64,000 bases of DNA from Lichina pygmaea (GCA_963422465.1 OY730171.1:744001-808000), one strand, 5' to 3'; positions 30,636-42,295 are shown, counted from the stretch's first letter. The notes: generated by a model from the letters alone, not told the origin. Made by a program: numbers and translations.

Positions 30636-32521
30636 ATGTCGGTGCAGCTTCAGCTGGATCGACCGCACGCCCACTTCACCAATCTCGACGTCGTGACGGG
30701 GAAGGTCATCCTCAAGCTCGTCGCCGATGAAGCAGTCTCGTCCATTGTCGTCAAGCTCGAGGGCGAGAGCAAGAGCCGGTTGGCCGGCCCGAAGATCGCA
30801 TACAACGACGGCCGAACCAAGAAGCCGGAGGTCGAGGTGCATAAGGTAACCGGCAGCCGCGCCCGCTCCTGCTCCTGGACTGGCTTGCTCGTGCGCATCG
30901 GCTCACCCGGCTTTGCAGATCCTCTATGAGGTGAAGGAGGTGTTTCCGTCCGAAGAATTCAAGAAGAAGACCACCAGCACCAGCACGGCGGGGTACACGC
31001 TGGCACCAGGAAGCCATGACTACCCGTTTCGGTTCAAGGTCCGGTTGCCCTGCCAGGACTCTGTCCAGTGGCTGTTCCTGACGCTCGTCATGGGTACCAG
31101 TTGCCGTTCAACAACAACTGCGCGAGTACGAACAGCTTGCTCAGCAACCTCAACTTTTCCGGCATGCGTATGGAGATCGCCAGGGAACCGGGCCACCATG
31201 TGAAGCGGACGTTGCCCCCGTCATTGAGTGGATTTCCAGGGGAGGCTGAGATACGGTATTACGTGAAGGTGACCGTTGTACGACCGCGGTTCTACCAGGA
31301 GAACTATCGTGCTGTAAGCTCCCTCCCTCTCCTCGCGCGAAGCTGGGCCGGGGTTCCCGAGAGTCGATTCGGACAATCTGATCCTCGTCATTTCAGGTCT
31401 CTGTCTTCACCTTCTTTCCAATCGAACCGCCTCGGCCGAACCCGTCGGATGAAGAGACCTATGCTCGTCGAGCTCATGCTTTCCAGCGAGATGGAGCCGC
31501 CGCTCGGCCGAAAAAGGGGCTCTTTTCGGCGTTGCGAGCCAGCACGGCTACCCCTCCGTCGACCGAAGCGCTCAAGGTCGTCGTAGATGCACGCCTCCCC
31601 CATCCGCCCATCGCCTCCTGCAACGAACCTCTTCCGCTGCGCATCCTGATCAAGAAGATCTCGGCTGCGTCCCAGCCGATCTACCTCCACTCGGTGCAGG
31701 TCGAGCTTATTGCATACACGAGCATCCGAGCGCACCATCTTCGCCGGACCGAGGCCGGCAGCTGGGTCATCGTGAGCGTCGGTAGCCTGAGCAAGCGCCT
31801 CGATAAACCGGATGACCCGGCCGACGCCGAGTACGCCGTGGACAACGTCTACTGGAAATCGCAACCGCTGCCCAACACCGTCGCGCCCACGTTCGAGACG
31901 TGCAACATCTCGAGGCGCTACGAGCTCGAGATTCGAGTTGGATTGTCCCCTAGCTCGTCTGCCGAGTCGAAAGTATGTGACCCTCCAGACGCGATCTCGA
32001 AGGTGGCGTGATGCCATCCCGATAGACCTTTGTATGCTGATGGGCTCGAGAAGGGTCAACCGGTGATCGTTGCCTTGCGACATCCGATAGAGATATACTC
32101 TGGCATCGCACCACCTCCAGCGTTGCTGGAGGCCATGGCTGCACGTCGCAGCAGCGCGCAGCAGCCAGCCGGCTCGGACGTGCCGAACCCGATGCGTCCA
32201 CAGACGGTGCAGCCTCCAGAAACGCCGACTTCTCCTCTACCCCCGACCATTGGTCCCGCGAAGCTCGGCGAGTATGCGCCTGTCGTGTCTGCGACGGTGG
32301 GCGATGGAGGCGCACCGCCCAGCTACGAAGATGCCATCGGCGACGACATGGGGCCCGTCGACGGGCGTCGACGAGATTACGATATCCCAGACGCCGCGTT
32401 CGGATCGGCCTTTGAGAAGGATAGCGCGGCGTACGGCCAAGGGTCTGGCACGGATGTCATCCGGCTAGCCCAACCGCGTCGCCCACCGTCATCCGCCGGA
32501 GGACCTCCTCGATCGTCATGA
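30636..32521 (+). CDS. Arrestin-related trafficking adaptor (ART-like)
   Basis: Arrestin-fold adaptors recruit Rsp5/Nedd4-type ubiquitin ligases to membrane transporters for endocytosis. Exons 30636-30845, 30919-31038, 31101-31313, 31397-31956 and 32026-32521 sum to 1599 nt (532 residues). Arrestin N: TGKVILKL, VVKLEGESKSRL, SHDYPFRFKLPFNNNC. Arrestin C: LRILIKKISAASQPIYLHSV to about residue 395, with IEIYSGI. The Pro-rich tail has a PY motif, PPSYEDA (about 464-470), the usual Rsp5 contact. The last intron is uncertain: the strong donor GTATGT at 31973 gives a frameshift, whereas a weaker GTCTGC at 31957 preserves the frame. The ATG at 30636 gives MSVQLQLDRPHAHFTN, normal for the family. Confidence 0.88.
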
Positions 32522-32848
32522 AGTGGTTCTATGGGGAAAATATTTTCTACCGTGGGTTTATCTTATATAAGTTCTCCGTGTCTTTTCTCGCTCAACTGCG
32601 GCGCAAGGGAGTTCTCATATTGGAGCATGATTATCTGTCCGAGTCACCCCTTGGGTTCCGGTGAACTACCATGATGACATCCATTTCACGATGAAAAGCA
32701 AGGGGATATTTTACACACCCCTCCAACGATTGTTGCATTCCATGACGTGCAACCAAGAAAGTGTTGGATGTTGGGAGTTGTCATGTTTGCTCTAAGCACC
32801 GTCATGTTTGCTCTTCCCCCATGCATTTAGAGCAGTCGCCGAAACCCT

Positions 32849-33048
32849 NNNNNNNNNNNNNNNNNNNNNNNNNNNNNNNNNNNNNNNNNNNNNNNNNNNN
32901 NNNNNNNNNNNNNNNNNNNNNNNNNNNNNNNNNNNNNNNNNNNNNNNNNNNNNNNNNNNNNNNNNNNNNNNNNNNNNNNNNNNNNNNNNNNNNNNNNNNN
33001 NNNNNNNNNNNNNNNNNNNNNNNNNNNNNNNNNNNNNNNNNNNNNNNN
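32849..33048. other. Assembly gap (200 N)
   Basis: Exactly 200 unspecified bases. It is followed immediately by (ACA)n, so the gap probably results from a trinucleotide repeat. Confidence 0.99.
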
Positions 33049-33075
33049 ACAACAACAACAACAACAACAACAACA
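33049..33075. repeat. (ACA)n microsatellite at gap edge
   Basis: Nine perfect ACA units bordering the N run; true length is unknown. Confidence 0.9.
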
Positions 33076-34139
33076 GTCGACACTCATCCTCTTCTGTTGT
33101 GCCTCCAGAATCGATCAGAAAGGAGAAGACGAAAGTAGCTGAAAGGGGCAACATACTTCTCTTACAGCAGTAACGCCAATCTACCGAGTTCCAACAACCC
33201 TGCACCACAGATCTCTGCTTGTATGATACCGTGCCCACTGTTAGCGTTTTGACTGGCTGGGAGCCAGAACAAGAACCAACAAGGGTCCCGAGTGGAGCAC
33301 GGATCCTGACGTGACTGGCTTCAGCACAGATCACCGGAGAAGTCACAGCTCAAGTCCACATTCACTCTTCTTCTACCGCTGACTAATTTGACTGGCTAAC
33401 TGACTCCCTGCCTGTCTGCCTACCTATCTATCCGTCTGTCCGTGTGGAGATGGGTATCTGCCTCCGGTATCTGCCTCCGGTGATTGACGCCGGTATTCGC
33501 CCTCGGGCGTTTGACTCTAGCCTGTCTCGCGAACTCCGAGTAGTTGCTCGCGGTGGAGGGGAATATCTCCGGGTCGATGATACTGTACGTGCGACGCCCG
33601 CTCCTAGTACAGTACCGCTTCAGGCGCCGGCGCTGCTCTGGTCCTCTCGCCATGCCTGTTTTTCAACGCTGAGGGCCGCCGCTCTCAGTGCTGCTGCTTG
33701 GGCCTGGTGCTGCTGTCTGGTTCTAGCGCTGCTCCGCTCGTCTCGCCGGCCGTGCTCCTGGTGCTGTTGCCTGGTGCTGTAGAATAGCCCGTTTCAGCTC
33801 TCTACGCTTTCTGGGTAACATTCTCGGCTCCCTGCTTCGTAGGGGGTCCGCGGCTAGGGTCTCGTGGGACTCTGCAGATAGGGCCTTGGCGGCGGCATTT
33901 TCAATCAACTGGCGTGATCGGACGGATGGATGGGTATATATGTGTGGGTAGTCATGTGTCCCATGGCTTGAGCAGCTCTATAACGCTCTGATAGCGCCTC
34001 ATGCCCCGTTTGTCGACAAATTCTGTCCGAGTAAAGTAGATCTGCTGTACGAGAGATGCTCTGAGTGGTGTTATCATAGTCTGCTCTGCTTTCTTGTGCA
34101 CTTCATGATCTTGATCTATAGAACTCTCGTGGGTTTAGA

Positions 34140-34290
34140 CCTTCACTCTCATACGCTCGTGCCCTCGTACGCTCGTAGGCTTGTACCATTTTACCCTCGT
34201 GCCCTCATCGTCACGTACCCTCATACCCTCATTCTCACAGCCTCATGCTCTCATACTCTCGTCCTCTCAGACCCTCACATCATTTGATCC
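34140..34290. repeat. Degenerate CTCGTACCCTCAT-type tandem repeat
   Basis: Roughly ten to twelve diverged units of about 10-12 bases built on CCCTCAT/CTCTCATACTC, in gene-free DNA. Confidence 0.75.
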
Positions 34291-34553
34291 TCGCACACCT
34301 TCACCGTCACCCCGCCGAACAACCTTGTCCGAATACAGCCTCGACGGTCAAGTACCGGGCGTCTCGTCGCTTGGCCTGACGCGGCCTTTGGAGCCTGGAT
34401 GTCCGCCACCGTTGCGCGGTGAATGTGGATCTGTCGGAGATGTGGACGTAGGGAAACGCTCCGGGTTCGCTTATTCTTTTTTTTTTTTGAAGAAATGGGG
34501 ATGGGGGGGGAAGAAAGAAGGGGTTATGATAACCCGGTTCCTCAGAGCTTGAG

Positions 34554-35921
34554 CTATTGCCCGGTAGGGACCTGCTCCTCTACTTCCCTGAAGATGCCCT
34601 CTGAGTCTCGCCCCGACATGTCCTGCTCATGCTGCTCGGCGCGTCTCGCCATGGCCACGCGCATGGCGCTGACCACCTCCGGGTGACTTCTGATCTTGTT
34701 GCGCACGAGCGAGCTCTTGAGGCCTGTCTTAAGGTCCGTCAGGGATCGGGCGCTGGCCGCGAACGGCGTCATGTCGAGCGTCAGGAGCTGCGTTGCCTCG
34801 GTCTCGGCCGCGCGCGACAGCTGATCGAGGCGATCTAGTTGCCGGCGTCGAGAGACGTCTGAGTCCATGGAGGGAGCCGCGCCGCGTCTGGCATCTGCGG
34901 CGGATTGACTCAGCAGCGGACCGAGCTGCCCAAAGGCGATGAAGAGCGTCAGGATCACCCTCCGCCCGAGAATCAGCAGCTGGAAGGGGAGTAGCGGCGG
35001 GTGGTTCGTGAGGAGCTGCAACAGCGGATTGACCACCTTCGTGAACGGCGGGAAGTACGGCCGCGTGACGGTATGGAGCTCGAATGTGAGAAACGCGAGC
35101 GTCGAGAAGTAGCGCCACTGGCGGATCTCAGCTGGACATGCTTGTAGAGTGGGGCGACGGAGGGGAGCAAGCGGCATACATATCGGCCCCCCTCAAAGTA
35201 TCCGAGTGTGGTCAGGATGATCATGAAGAGCAGCCCGGCGACGTAGTACGGCGCAACTGTCTGCACGCCCATCAAGATGTAGTCCCGCACCGACGAGCAG
35301 TGTCGCCACTCGTTGACGCTGGGCCCAAAGCGCTCATACGCGAAGCGCTTGGCGGGGTTCAGGAGGGTCTCCTGAGCGAGCTTCAGGTGGACGAAGGACG
35401 CCTCGGCCGCAGCTCTCGAGTCCGGGGAGGTCTGTTTATCAGGATGATGGAGGGCCGCCCTGTTGGTCGTTCACTCGGATATCAGCATCTACTTCCTCTT
35501 GTGCCGATGTTCAGCTCAACCTGAGCCGTCTGTCTACGGATAGACGCACAGTCGCCGGAATCTCGACTTGATCTCCTTATCTTGAACATCGGGACGCAGA
35601 CCCAGAGTCTGATAAAAGTCGCCGGCCCGTCGAACCTCCCAATCAGCCTCGTAGATAGTGTACAACAGATACAGCGAGATGACGAGAATGTGTATGCGTC
35701 GTCGGTCTCGCGCGTACCGCGCCGACCCGGGCTCCGGCTTCCGATCGCCAACCCGGATCGCGATGCCGTAGTAGACCGTTTGCACCCATCCTGTGACTAA
35801 CTACAGGAATTGAGGGATCAGTTGAAGGCTGGCTCGCTGCGGAGAGAGAGACATAGAGATGTGATCACCGTACATCAGGAAGAAACGTCCACCCGACGAA
35901 GGAGAGGAGATTGGACGACAT
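34554..35921 (-). CDS. Membrane-anchored DnaJ (Hsp40) protein
   Basis: A J-domain co-chaperone set in an intracellular membrane, likely the ER, which would stimulate an Hsp70. Exons 35921-35874, 35800-35550, 35459-35180 and 35117-34554 sum to 1143 nt (380 residues). The N-terminus MSSNLLSFVGWTFLPD is followed by LVTGWVQTVYYGIAI and ILVISLYLLYTIYEAD, two membrane helices. The J-domain is at about 72-140 with FYQTLGL and the catalytic HPD at 105-107 (AALHHPDK), rebuilt by a phase-2 splice. Further hydrophobic segments (VQTVAPYYVAGLLFMIILTTLG; YFSTLAFLTFEL; LLPFQLLILG) precede a charged C-terminal region. The start shares a 298-bp divergent promoter with RPA43. Confidence 0.88.
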
Positions 35922-36219
35922 GATTGAGCGTGGAGCCAGTGTTTCTGGCGGTGCGCGATCACCACACTCGCATACCTCTACGTACAGTACCGGTACGTAT
36001 CTGTCACATGCCTGTGGCGCTTAGACGCGGCTAGATGCCGTCAGTGGCGGTGACTACCGTACCGTACAGTGGCGCACTATCCGCTTGACGCGTCTATCGC
36101 GGTCAAACTAGCCACGTGGGGCTCACCGCCTCTGAATTTGGTCAAAATTGAAGCTTCACGCCGTGCACGTTGCACAGCTCACATCAATTGGCGTTCAAAT
36201 AAACCGATCTAGACTGATA
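35922..36219. promoter_or_regulatory. Shared divergent promoter, DnaJ / RPA43
   Basis: 298 bases separate two oppositely directed start codons. The middle has GTACAGTACCGGTACG and TACCGTACCGTACAG patches (about 35982-36070), the same GTAC motifs as in other spacers. No classical TATA box is evident. Bidirectional use is inferred from gene layout. Confidence 0.5.
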
Positions 36220-37242
36220 ATGTCGGTTGAATACCGACCATCACCAATGTCACCCGAGGGCAGCCGACGAAGAGCCAGGAAATCATCTAGCAAGAAGAAA
36301 CATCGGGACAAAAGCAGCGACAAGAAGAGGAAGCGGCAGGGGGAGGCCATCGACGACGAGCCGTCGACGAAGAAACACCGCAGCGAGAGATATGAAGATC
36401 CACGGACGAATGTGCAGCCACCAGAGCCTGCTCCCTCTGCGTCTTTCATTACGCCTTTTGTCACCAAGACCTGCTCGTTATACCTGCCTCTGTCGCCAAT
36501 CTCTCAACTCCGCCCGCTCGAAGGACTCTGCGCCGAGCATCTCTCACCCTTGCTGCTTACCTACTACCGGCCGCTCGGTGGGGTTGTGCTCTCCTATAGC
36601 AACCCCAGGCTTTCAGAGCGTCCCTCAGCCACATGTGGCAAGACCGACGAGCCAGCTCTAGCGCTGTCGATCAACGAGTACGCCCCTAGCTATGTTTGGG
36701 CCACGGCGGATTTCCTGTTGTTCAAGCCACGGCGGGGACAGATAATCGAAGGGTGGATCAATCTGCAAAACGAGAGCCACCTGGGCCTAGTCTGCTGGAA
36801 CCTGTTCAACGCCAGCATAGAAAGACGACGACTGCCGCGCAATTGGACGTGGAGCGGTGTTGGCGGCGGGATGTTCGGCAAGGACGGGCACCAGGCAACT
36901 CAGAAACCCACGTCCCGTACTGAGGCAGACGAGAGAGGCCAAGGGAGCTTCATCGACGGAGACGGGCGCAAGGTCGAAGGCGCGATTCGGTTCAAGATCA
37001 TCGACATCGAAACGGCATACAGCTACGGGAAAGGCTTTCTGACAATAGAGGGAGCACTGCTCGACGACAACGACGAAGCGCAGCTGGTCGAGGGTGGACA
37101 GAGCCGGTCTGGGCAAGGGCAGAGGGATGCGGTCGTCGGACGGGTGGAAGAGCGGAATGGTCTAGCCAGAAGTCGATTTAGAAGCATTGGAGGAGATGAC
37201 GACAGGATGCATCCAGATCGTCGGAACGACACAGTGAGCTGA
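36220..37242 (+). CDS. rpa43: RNA polymerase I subunit RPA43
   Basis: RPA43 forms the Pol I stalk with RPA14 and contacts Rrn3 for rRNA gene initiation (family knowledge). The single-exon frame has 340 residues from MSVEYRPSP; 24 in-frame codons upstream are ignored because the first ATG of that extension lacks conserved sequence. A Lys/Arg/Ser-rich N-tail (about 15-60) precedes the conserved core: FVTKTCSLYLPLSPIS (about 85-100), HLSPLLLTYYRPLGGVVLSY, then the OB-like block PRRGQIIEGWINLQNESHLG and LVCWNLFNASIE. The C-terminal part contains an acidic/basic linker, then IRFKIIDIETAYSYGKGFLTIEG, and a charged tail. Confidence 0.93.
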   Translation: MSVEYRPSPMSPEGSRRRARKSSSKKKHRDKSSDKKRKRQGEAIDDEPSTKKHRSERYEDPRTNVQPPEPAPSASFITPFVTKTCSLYLPLSPISQLRPLEGLCAEHLSPLLLTYYRPLGGVVLSYSNPRLSERPSATCGKTDEPALALSINEYAPSYVWATADFLLFKPRRGQIIEGWINLQNESHLGLVCWNLFNASIERRRLPRNWTWSGVGGGMFGKDGHQATQKPTSRTEADERGQGSFIDGDGRKVEGAIRFKIIDIETAYSYGKGFLTIEGALLDDNDEAQLVEGGQSRSGQGQRDAVVGRVEERNGLARSRFRSIGGDDDRMHPDRRNDTVS

Positions 37243-37655
37243 ATAGCACCTTCGTTCTAGCATCGTCGTATCCTCAATGGTGATGTACTATTGAACGTAG
37301 GACGGCTTGCTCTGACCCTTGTGCGACGTGCACCAGCCACGCAGCCTGGCAAACCCGCCATGATCAATCCTGGAGAGACATTCGTCCAGCGTATCTGCAG
37401 CTACAAATTTTCCCAGATCTGTCTTTTGAAATACTTGTGTAGACTGTGTTGAACAAGCAGTCATGGTAGTTACGCACCGTTAGGGCAATGAAATAGAGCT
37501 TGGAGGGCTCTAACCGAGTTAGGGCTGTGCCTACAGTACTTAACTTGCGGTACCAAGGCCTGCACATCCAGACGTGTTTTCGTTTCGTTTCTCACGCGCA
37601 CTCACTTCACACGGCTTCATCATCGATAGCCTCACTGTTCCCAACCCGTGAGATA
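37243..37655. other. Intergenic, no gene seen
   Basis: Tandem spacer between RPA43 and the coilin-like gene, with no special feature. Confidence 0.5.
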
Positions 37656-40600
37656 ATGGCTCGACCTTCTGCTCTTCGTCTGCGGTTGAGTATCCAGCGA
37701 CATGGACTGCCCGCTACTCGAATACTATGGACAGTCGACGAGGGCAGCAACGAGGCGTTCTCGTTCGCCGACCTCCTGGGGGAAGTGAACGAAGTCGTGC
37801 CTCTCGAGTCCAACGACTGGGGCTTGGAGGACTACGCGGTCGAGCAGGACGGCTTCGAATGCTTGCACTTTCAACCCGTAAGGAAGGGTTTGCACGATCT
37901 GGACTCGGTCGAGTGAGCTATCCATGTCCGACTTTGACGGCATGGCACGTCGCTGACCAACGTTAGCATTCGACCTCTTTCGACCACCGAGCTCAAGCTA
38001 CGGAAGCTCTCGGGACGGGTGCAGATTTCCTCTGACGGCAAACATCTCATCGATGGTGTCGCCTTTGGCCGGCCCTACATTGGGAGGTCGAACGCCAGGC
38101 CCTCCGTCCGGATCCCGCCACGGAAGCGGAGGAGGCTCACTTACGACCAGGATGACGACGACGGCAATACCGTTGCTGTCGACGAGCCGAGACTTCTTCT
38201 CGGGGAAGGCAGGGGTAGCTTGGAAGACCCTGATGGCGATTCGAGCGATGAGTCCTTTCAACCCGAAGAAGAAAATGGGAGTGAGGCATCTACACAGCTC
38301 TCCGCTGTCTCTGAGGGTTCAGCGTCGGCGGATCTGGGTACTGCACGCGCACTGGACCGAACCGCGCCGTCCGGGTCTGGTATGGGTGGGACGAGAGCAC
38401 AACCCACTCGGCGGCAGAGTCGCCGTCTGATGCAACACCATGGTCATGGTGGCGAGACAAGGGATGGTGAAGAGTCCTCCATCTCGCAATGGCATCGGCA
38501 GGGTCTAGACGATCAGGGTGAACCCTCCGCTGCAATGCCGCCATCTACATCGGTGTCAAGGCAATCCTCCACAAAGGTAGCGTCGCCAAGGCAACCACGG
38601 GCCAAGGGTCGAGCTAAGACATCTCCGCCAATCACATTAATGCCACGCCTTTCCAGCTCTCGAGGCTCCTGCATAAGCAACAAAAGCGTTCATTTCGACA
38701 AGGACCAATCCGGAGCACAAAATGAAGAGCCAGACGTTGAGGGGGCTTTCGACTGTGATGACAGTGGATCCTCTCCGGATGGGAGCTCCGATGAGTTTAC
38801 GGCACGGAGCTCCGATAGCGATACCGAGGACTCGTCTACGAGCTCGGAGATGGCAGGTACGGGCACGCCCGGTAGTGCTCGGCGGTCCGCGCCATCTCGG
38901 TCCGCGCCATCTCGGTCCGCGCCATCTCGGTCCGCTCCATCATCGGCGTCTCCGTCCTCTGCAGAGTCTTCCTCTGCCATGAGCGATGACTCTTCTGACT
39001 CGGAGGAATTGGTAGCTTCTCCGTCTAAAACCCAAGTCGCTCTGGACGAGCCCTTGTCCGCAGCGGCGCCAGAGACACGCAAGACGACCGTCGTGCAACG
39101 ACCAACGAAGCCTCCTGGAACCGGTTCGATGGCTACAAAGAAGCGCAACGAGAGACGGCGAAGGCGGAGACTGCTGACAAAACTTGAAACGACCGCCCGC
39201 TCGGAAGTCCAATCCACCCGGGATCAAGAGAGCAGTGTACAACGCAGCGAGACTGGTCAGAATTCTGTGATGGATGGTGCACCAGCCAAAGTCGAAATCC
39301 CCCAAAAGCGCAAGGGCAAACCGGAGTTCGAAGTACAAAGACAGAGGCTGTTGACCGCTTTGGCAAACGGGGGAATTGAGATGCCCCTAGAAGATAGCGG
39401 CAAGGATGTTGGCGCCAAAGCCTCGCAGCCGGCTGGTTCCAAGCGTTCGGCTGCTGGTGCTGTCGTTAAAATTCGAGAATCAGCTGGAACCGAACAGCCC
39501 GACGGTCCTGGCGATCAGAAAGCGTTTGAAGAGCCGGCCAAGAACTCCCGTTTTCGTCCCAAGCTTGATTTGGCCAGCTCAAAGCGCATGCTTTTACACT
39601 CTCTGGGCCTTGGCGGTTCGCAAGCAAAAGTCAGGAACCAGAACTCCGTGGTAAAGCGGACGGATACATGTCGAGATGCTTCGGGAGGTCGACCTAGCGC
39701 CCGGCATGTCATATTTGGCACGAACGGCCAATCCGAGGAAAAGGACGAGTCTGAGGGTCATCTGTCGAGCGTCAGCTACGAGAATTGGCAAGAGCGAATG
39801 ACTCTTGATGCGGTCGAGTGCTGCGAGGAGGGAGTCACCTTGAGCACGCCTCCCTTCCCATTCGTTCAGCGCTGGGACCCCCAGCAGAAATTCTCTGGCA
39901 AGACCGGCAAGAAAGGGAGCAAGAAGCGGAAGCGCAATCAAGCGCAGTACTACGGTGACGATGATTACTCCCTTGATCATGCGGATGCTGCGGTCGCCAA
40001 AGATTCTCAGCCACACGGCCACCTGCCAGCAGAAGCCTCGGTGGGCGGCACACCGCACCAGAAAGATGGCGAATCCCAAGGCCCACTGCTCGTTGATCCT
40101 CAGACCAATCACCACGAAGGGCAGAATGACGAGGGCGATATTCCTGCGATGCCCGTCGATCCGAACACGTGTTCCGTTCTCGGAGCCCTCGACGTACGCC
40201 CAGGAGCTATCATCGGCTTCAAACGCCTAGTGATGACTCCTGACTGGCAACCAGAAGTATCAGGATATCAAACCGCGAAAGTCGTCAAGGGCGTCGAGGG
40301 CGATTTCATGGAGGTGACCTTGGCCAAGCGCGATCGGCCAACGAAGGAAAAGCACTACGACGAACACGGGGAGAGAATCTACGGAAAGTTTGAGGTTGCA
40401 GACGACGATGACCCTGATCAGGACGACGATGGCCTGCTCGAGATATCATTCTCCGAGCTCATCGAACCAAAGCTCTTGCAGGCCAGCCCGGAGAGCCTCA
40501 CCGAACCTGGATTGCAGCAATGCAACACCGCCGCACCGGACAGCTCTCAGAAGCCCGTCGATTACACGGAAGCACACGACGAGAAAGATGAAGTCGATCC

Positions 40601-41699
40601 AGACGTGGAAATGGACGCGCCTGCCGCGGGTGGTGATCATATAGATGACTACGTGGAGCTGGATCACGGATCTGATGATTTCATCCCTGACTATTTTGCG
40701 TCACCACTGGGGTCTCAACCGCGGCAACATGCCGACAATCATGAGACCGGGCATCCTACCGTGCCTGACGAGCCGGCGCCTCTTCACGGGGACTCACCGG
40801 CTATTGTTATGGACATCCCCAATTCGCCTATGTTTTCCGGGCTCGGACTCGATCCTCTTCCTCAAGAAGGGTCTGCCCGTCAGGAGCGATTCAGGACACC
40901 GCAGGCTTCGGCCGAATGGTCGGAGAACGATGGAGATGTACCGAATCACCAACAGTCATCACCTGCAAAGGCTATGAGCCCACGGTCTACAGAACAGGAT
41001 GATATTCGGTCGCCGAAGTCTTCAAGGTTGGAAGCAGCTTCAGATGAGGATCGGAGTCAGCGGCGCTCTGCAGAGGCCAGGTCGAAGTCGCCAGGCCATG
41101 CAATACCCCGAACCGTCGCTGCAGGAGTTGAGCCAATTGAGTCTGCAGAAACAGCGGTTTCGCACAACGACGACACATTTCGAGCTCAGCAGAAGACCCC
41201 GAAACCCTCCGAAGAGCCGCCGGCAGATGCCGACGAGCTCTCTTCGGGCTGCGAGCTACCGGAGCTGGATACGATCTTCACCGGCACTCGAGCATCCGTC
41301 AGTCGGGTCAAGCGAGAAAGCACCGGATCGGAAGTCGAACCTCCTCGAAAGAACGGTGCATACACTTCGTTGGCCGTGCGCGAAGTGGCGACAAACATCA
41401 GTGCGCCGTCCGGGCTCAATCCTCCATCGTCCACGGCGCCACCTCCGCGCACACCGAAGGCAGCTTCCGAGGTTGTCGATCTCACCCAACTCAGCGATGG
41501 CATCACCATGCTTTCGGATTCCGCTCGAGATGAGAACGCTAATGGCGACTATGGCGACAACGAATTCGGCCTGCCCGGCGGCCCGGGATGGATTCAGAAG
41601 CTACGCCGCGGAGGTCGCTACAGTAATGCGACAAGCTCGACTGGTCGTGGACGGAAGCGTCCCAGAAACAGCATGAGACTGGGCAGTGGCACACTATAG
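37656..41699 (+). CDS. Coilin-like nuclear protein (DUF7357-type N-domain, Tudor-like C-domain)
   Basis: A large, mostly disordered protein of 1329 residues from two exons (37656-37912, 37967-41699; 54-nt intron, GTGAGC donor, CTGAC branch). The N-domain (about 1-125) has a ubiquitin-like feel: MARPSALRLRLSIQRHGLPA, EVNEVVPLESNDWGLEDYAV, then RKLSGRVQISSDGKHLIDG and GRPYIGR. Basic clusters PPRKRRRL and MATKKRNERRRRRR suggest nuclear location. A folded block near 815-925 (VRPGAIIGFKRLVMT, VVKGVEGDFMEVTLAKRDRP, LLEISFSELIEPKLL) looks like a Tudor-type module as in coilin. The long middle is Ser/Asp/Glu-rich. Family knowledge links coilin to Cajal bodies; whether this fungus has them is unknown. 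The name is a moderate-confidence inference. Confidence 0.72.
38883..38940 (+). repeat. 15-bp in-frame tandem repeat (RSAPS)
   Basis: Nearly four copies of CGGTCCGCGCCATCT code for RSAPS units within the disordered part of the coilin-like protein. Being 15 bases long, copy-number changes keep the frame. Confidence 0.92.
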
Positions 41700-41881
41700 C
41701 CTTGTAGACAAGATCTTTTCCGCTATCAGGCGATTTCACTTTAGACCGACTCGGGCTTCAGGACGTCGACCATATAGCCAATGACCCACTTCTTGTATGA
41801 TACATGGACACTGGTGATCTACATTCCGACGTGAGTCCCCGAAACATACCTACGACGTAGCGGGACCTCTGCAATCGTCGT

Positions 41882-42230
41882 TCACCCTGCAGGACCGCGC
41901 CCATCAGTGCCATGCATCCCGGGTATGTACAACACAAGCCCTGTTGAGATACGTTACGTACGTATGTACGGTGGCACGATATGTACAAGTCAGTGTGCGC
42001 CTCCACATACCATCGACTCTGGAGTGATCATGCGTCTGCCGCTCCAGTACCGTATGCCCAGAGACCTTTGCGCCCCCAATACAGCACTTGACGAGGACAC
42101 CGCCTTCCTCCCCAAGAGCAAAACCAAAGCCTTCACCTCCGTTCTGGACACTCGTTTTTGCTGCGCCCAGGATCCAGGTATTTGTGTCAATGAGGCTGAC
42201 TTGCATGTGCCGTTGCTTGGTCGGCGGCAT
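41882..42230 (-). CDS. Small unrecognised protein, C-terminus uncertain
   Basis: The first exon (42230-42011) codes for a well-formed stretch starting MPPTKQRHMQVSLIDTNTW and containing GGEGFGFALGEEGG and SGHTVLERQTHDHSRVD. A canonical donor GTATGT at 42010 and acceptor CAACAG at 41941 give a short second exon ending at TGA 41884-41882, total 92 residues. Further downstream another open piece (VSYKKWVIGYMVDVLKPESV then TAA at 41743-41741) looks even more protein-like, but I could not join it in frame with a standard intron. The intron contains a MITE-like end. I do not recognise the family. Tail-to-tail with the coilin-like gene. Confidence 0.45.
41966..41999. repeat. Solo MITE-end-like sequence inside an intron
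   Basis: GTACGGTGGCACGATATGTA followed by CAAGTC.GTGT matches the terminal repeat of the MITEs at 8524, 19152 and 19840 apart from a 4-base insertion. It lies within the intron of the small minus-strand gene. Confidence 0.5.
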
Positions 42231-42295
42231 GTACTACTATAGGAGTATAGTAGCCTCTCAATGCCATTGGTGTCAGCGTCGGCACACAGTTCGGT

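Larger units (their letters stand above)
32522..34553. other. Gene-free stretch with assembly gap and possible transposon remnant
   Basis: Holds the N gap, the ACA repeat and the CTC/CAT-rich repeat. Between about 33420 and 33910 the minus strand has broken frames rich in Arg, Ala and Gln (for example KRRELKRAILQHQ, QQHQAQAAALRAAALS) that resemble the C-terminal part of fungal DDE transposases only loosely. I do not call a gene. Confidence 0.4.

Noticed and set aside
31388-32083. 231-codon minus-strand frame
   Set aside because: Antisense to exon 4 of the arrestin-like gene.
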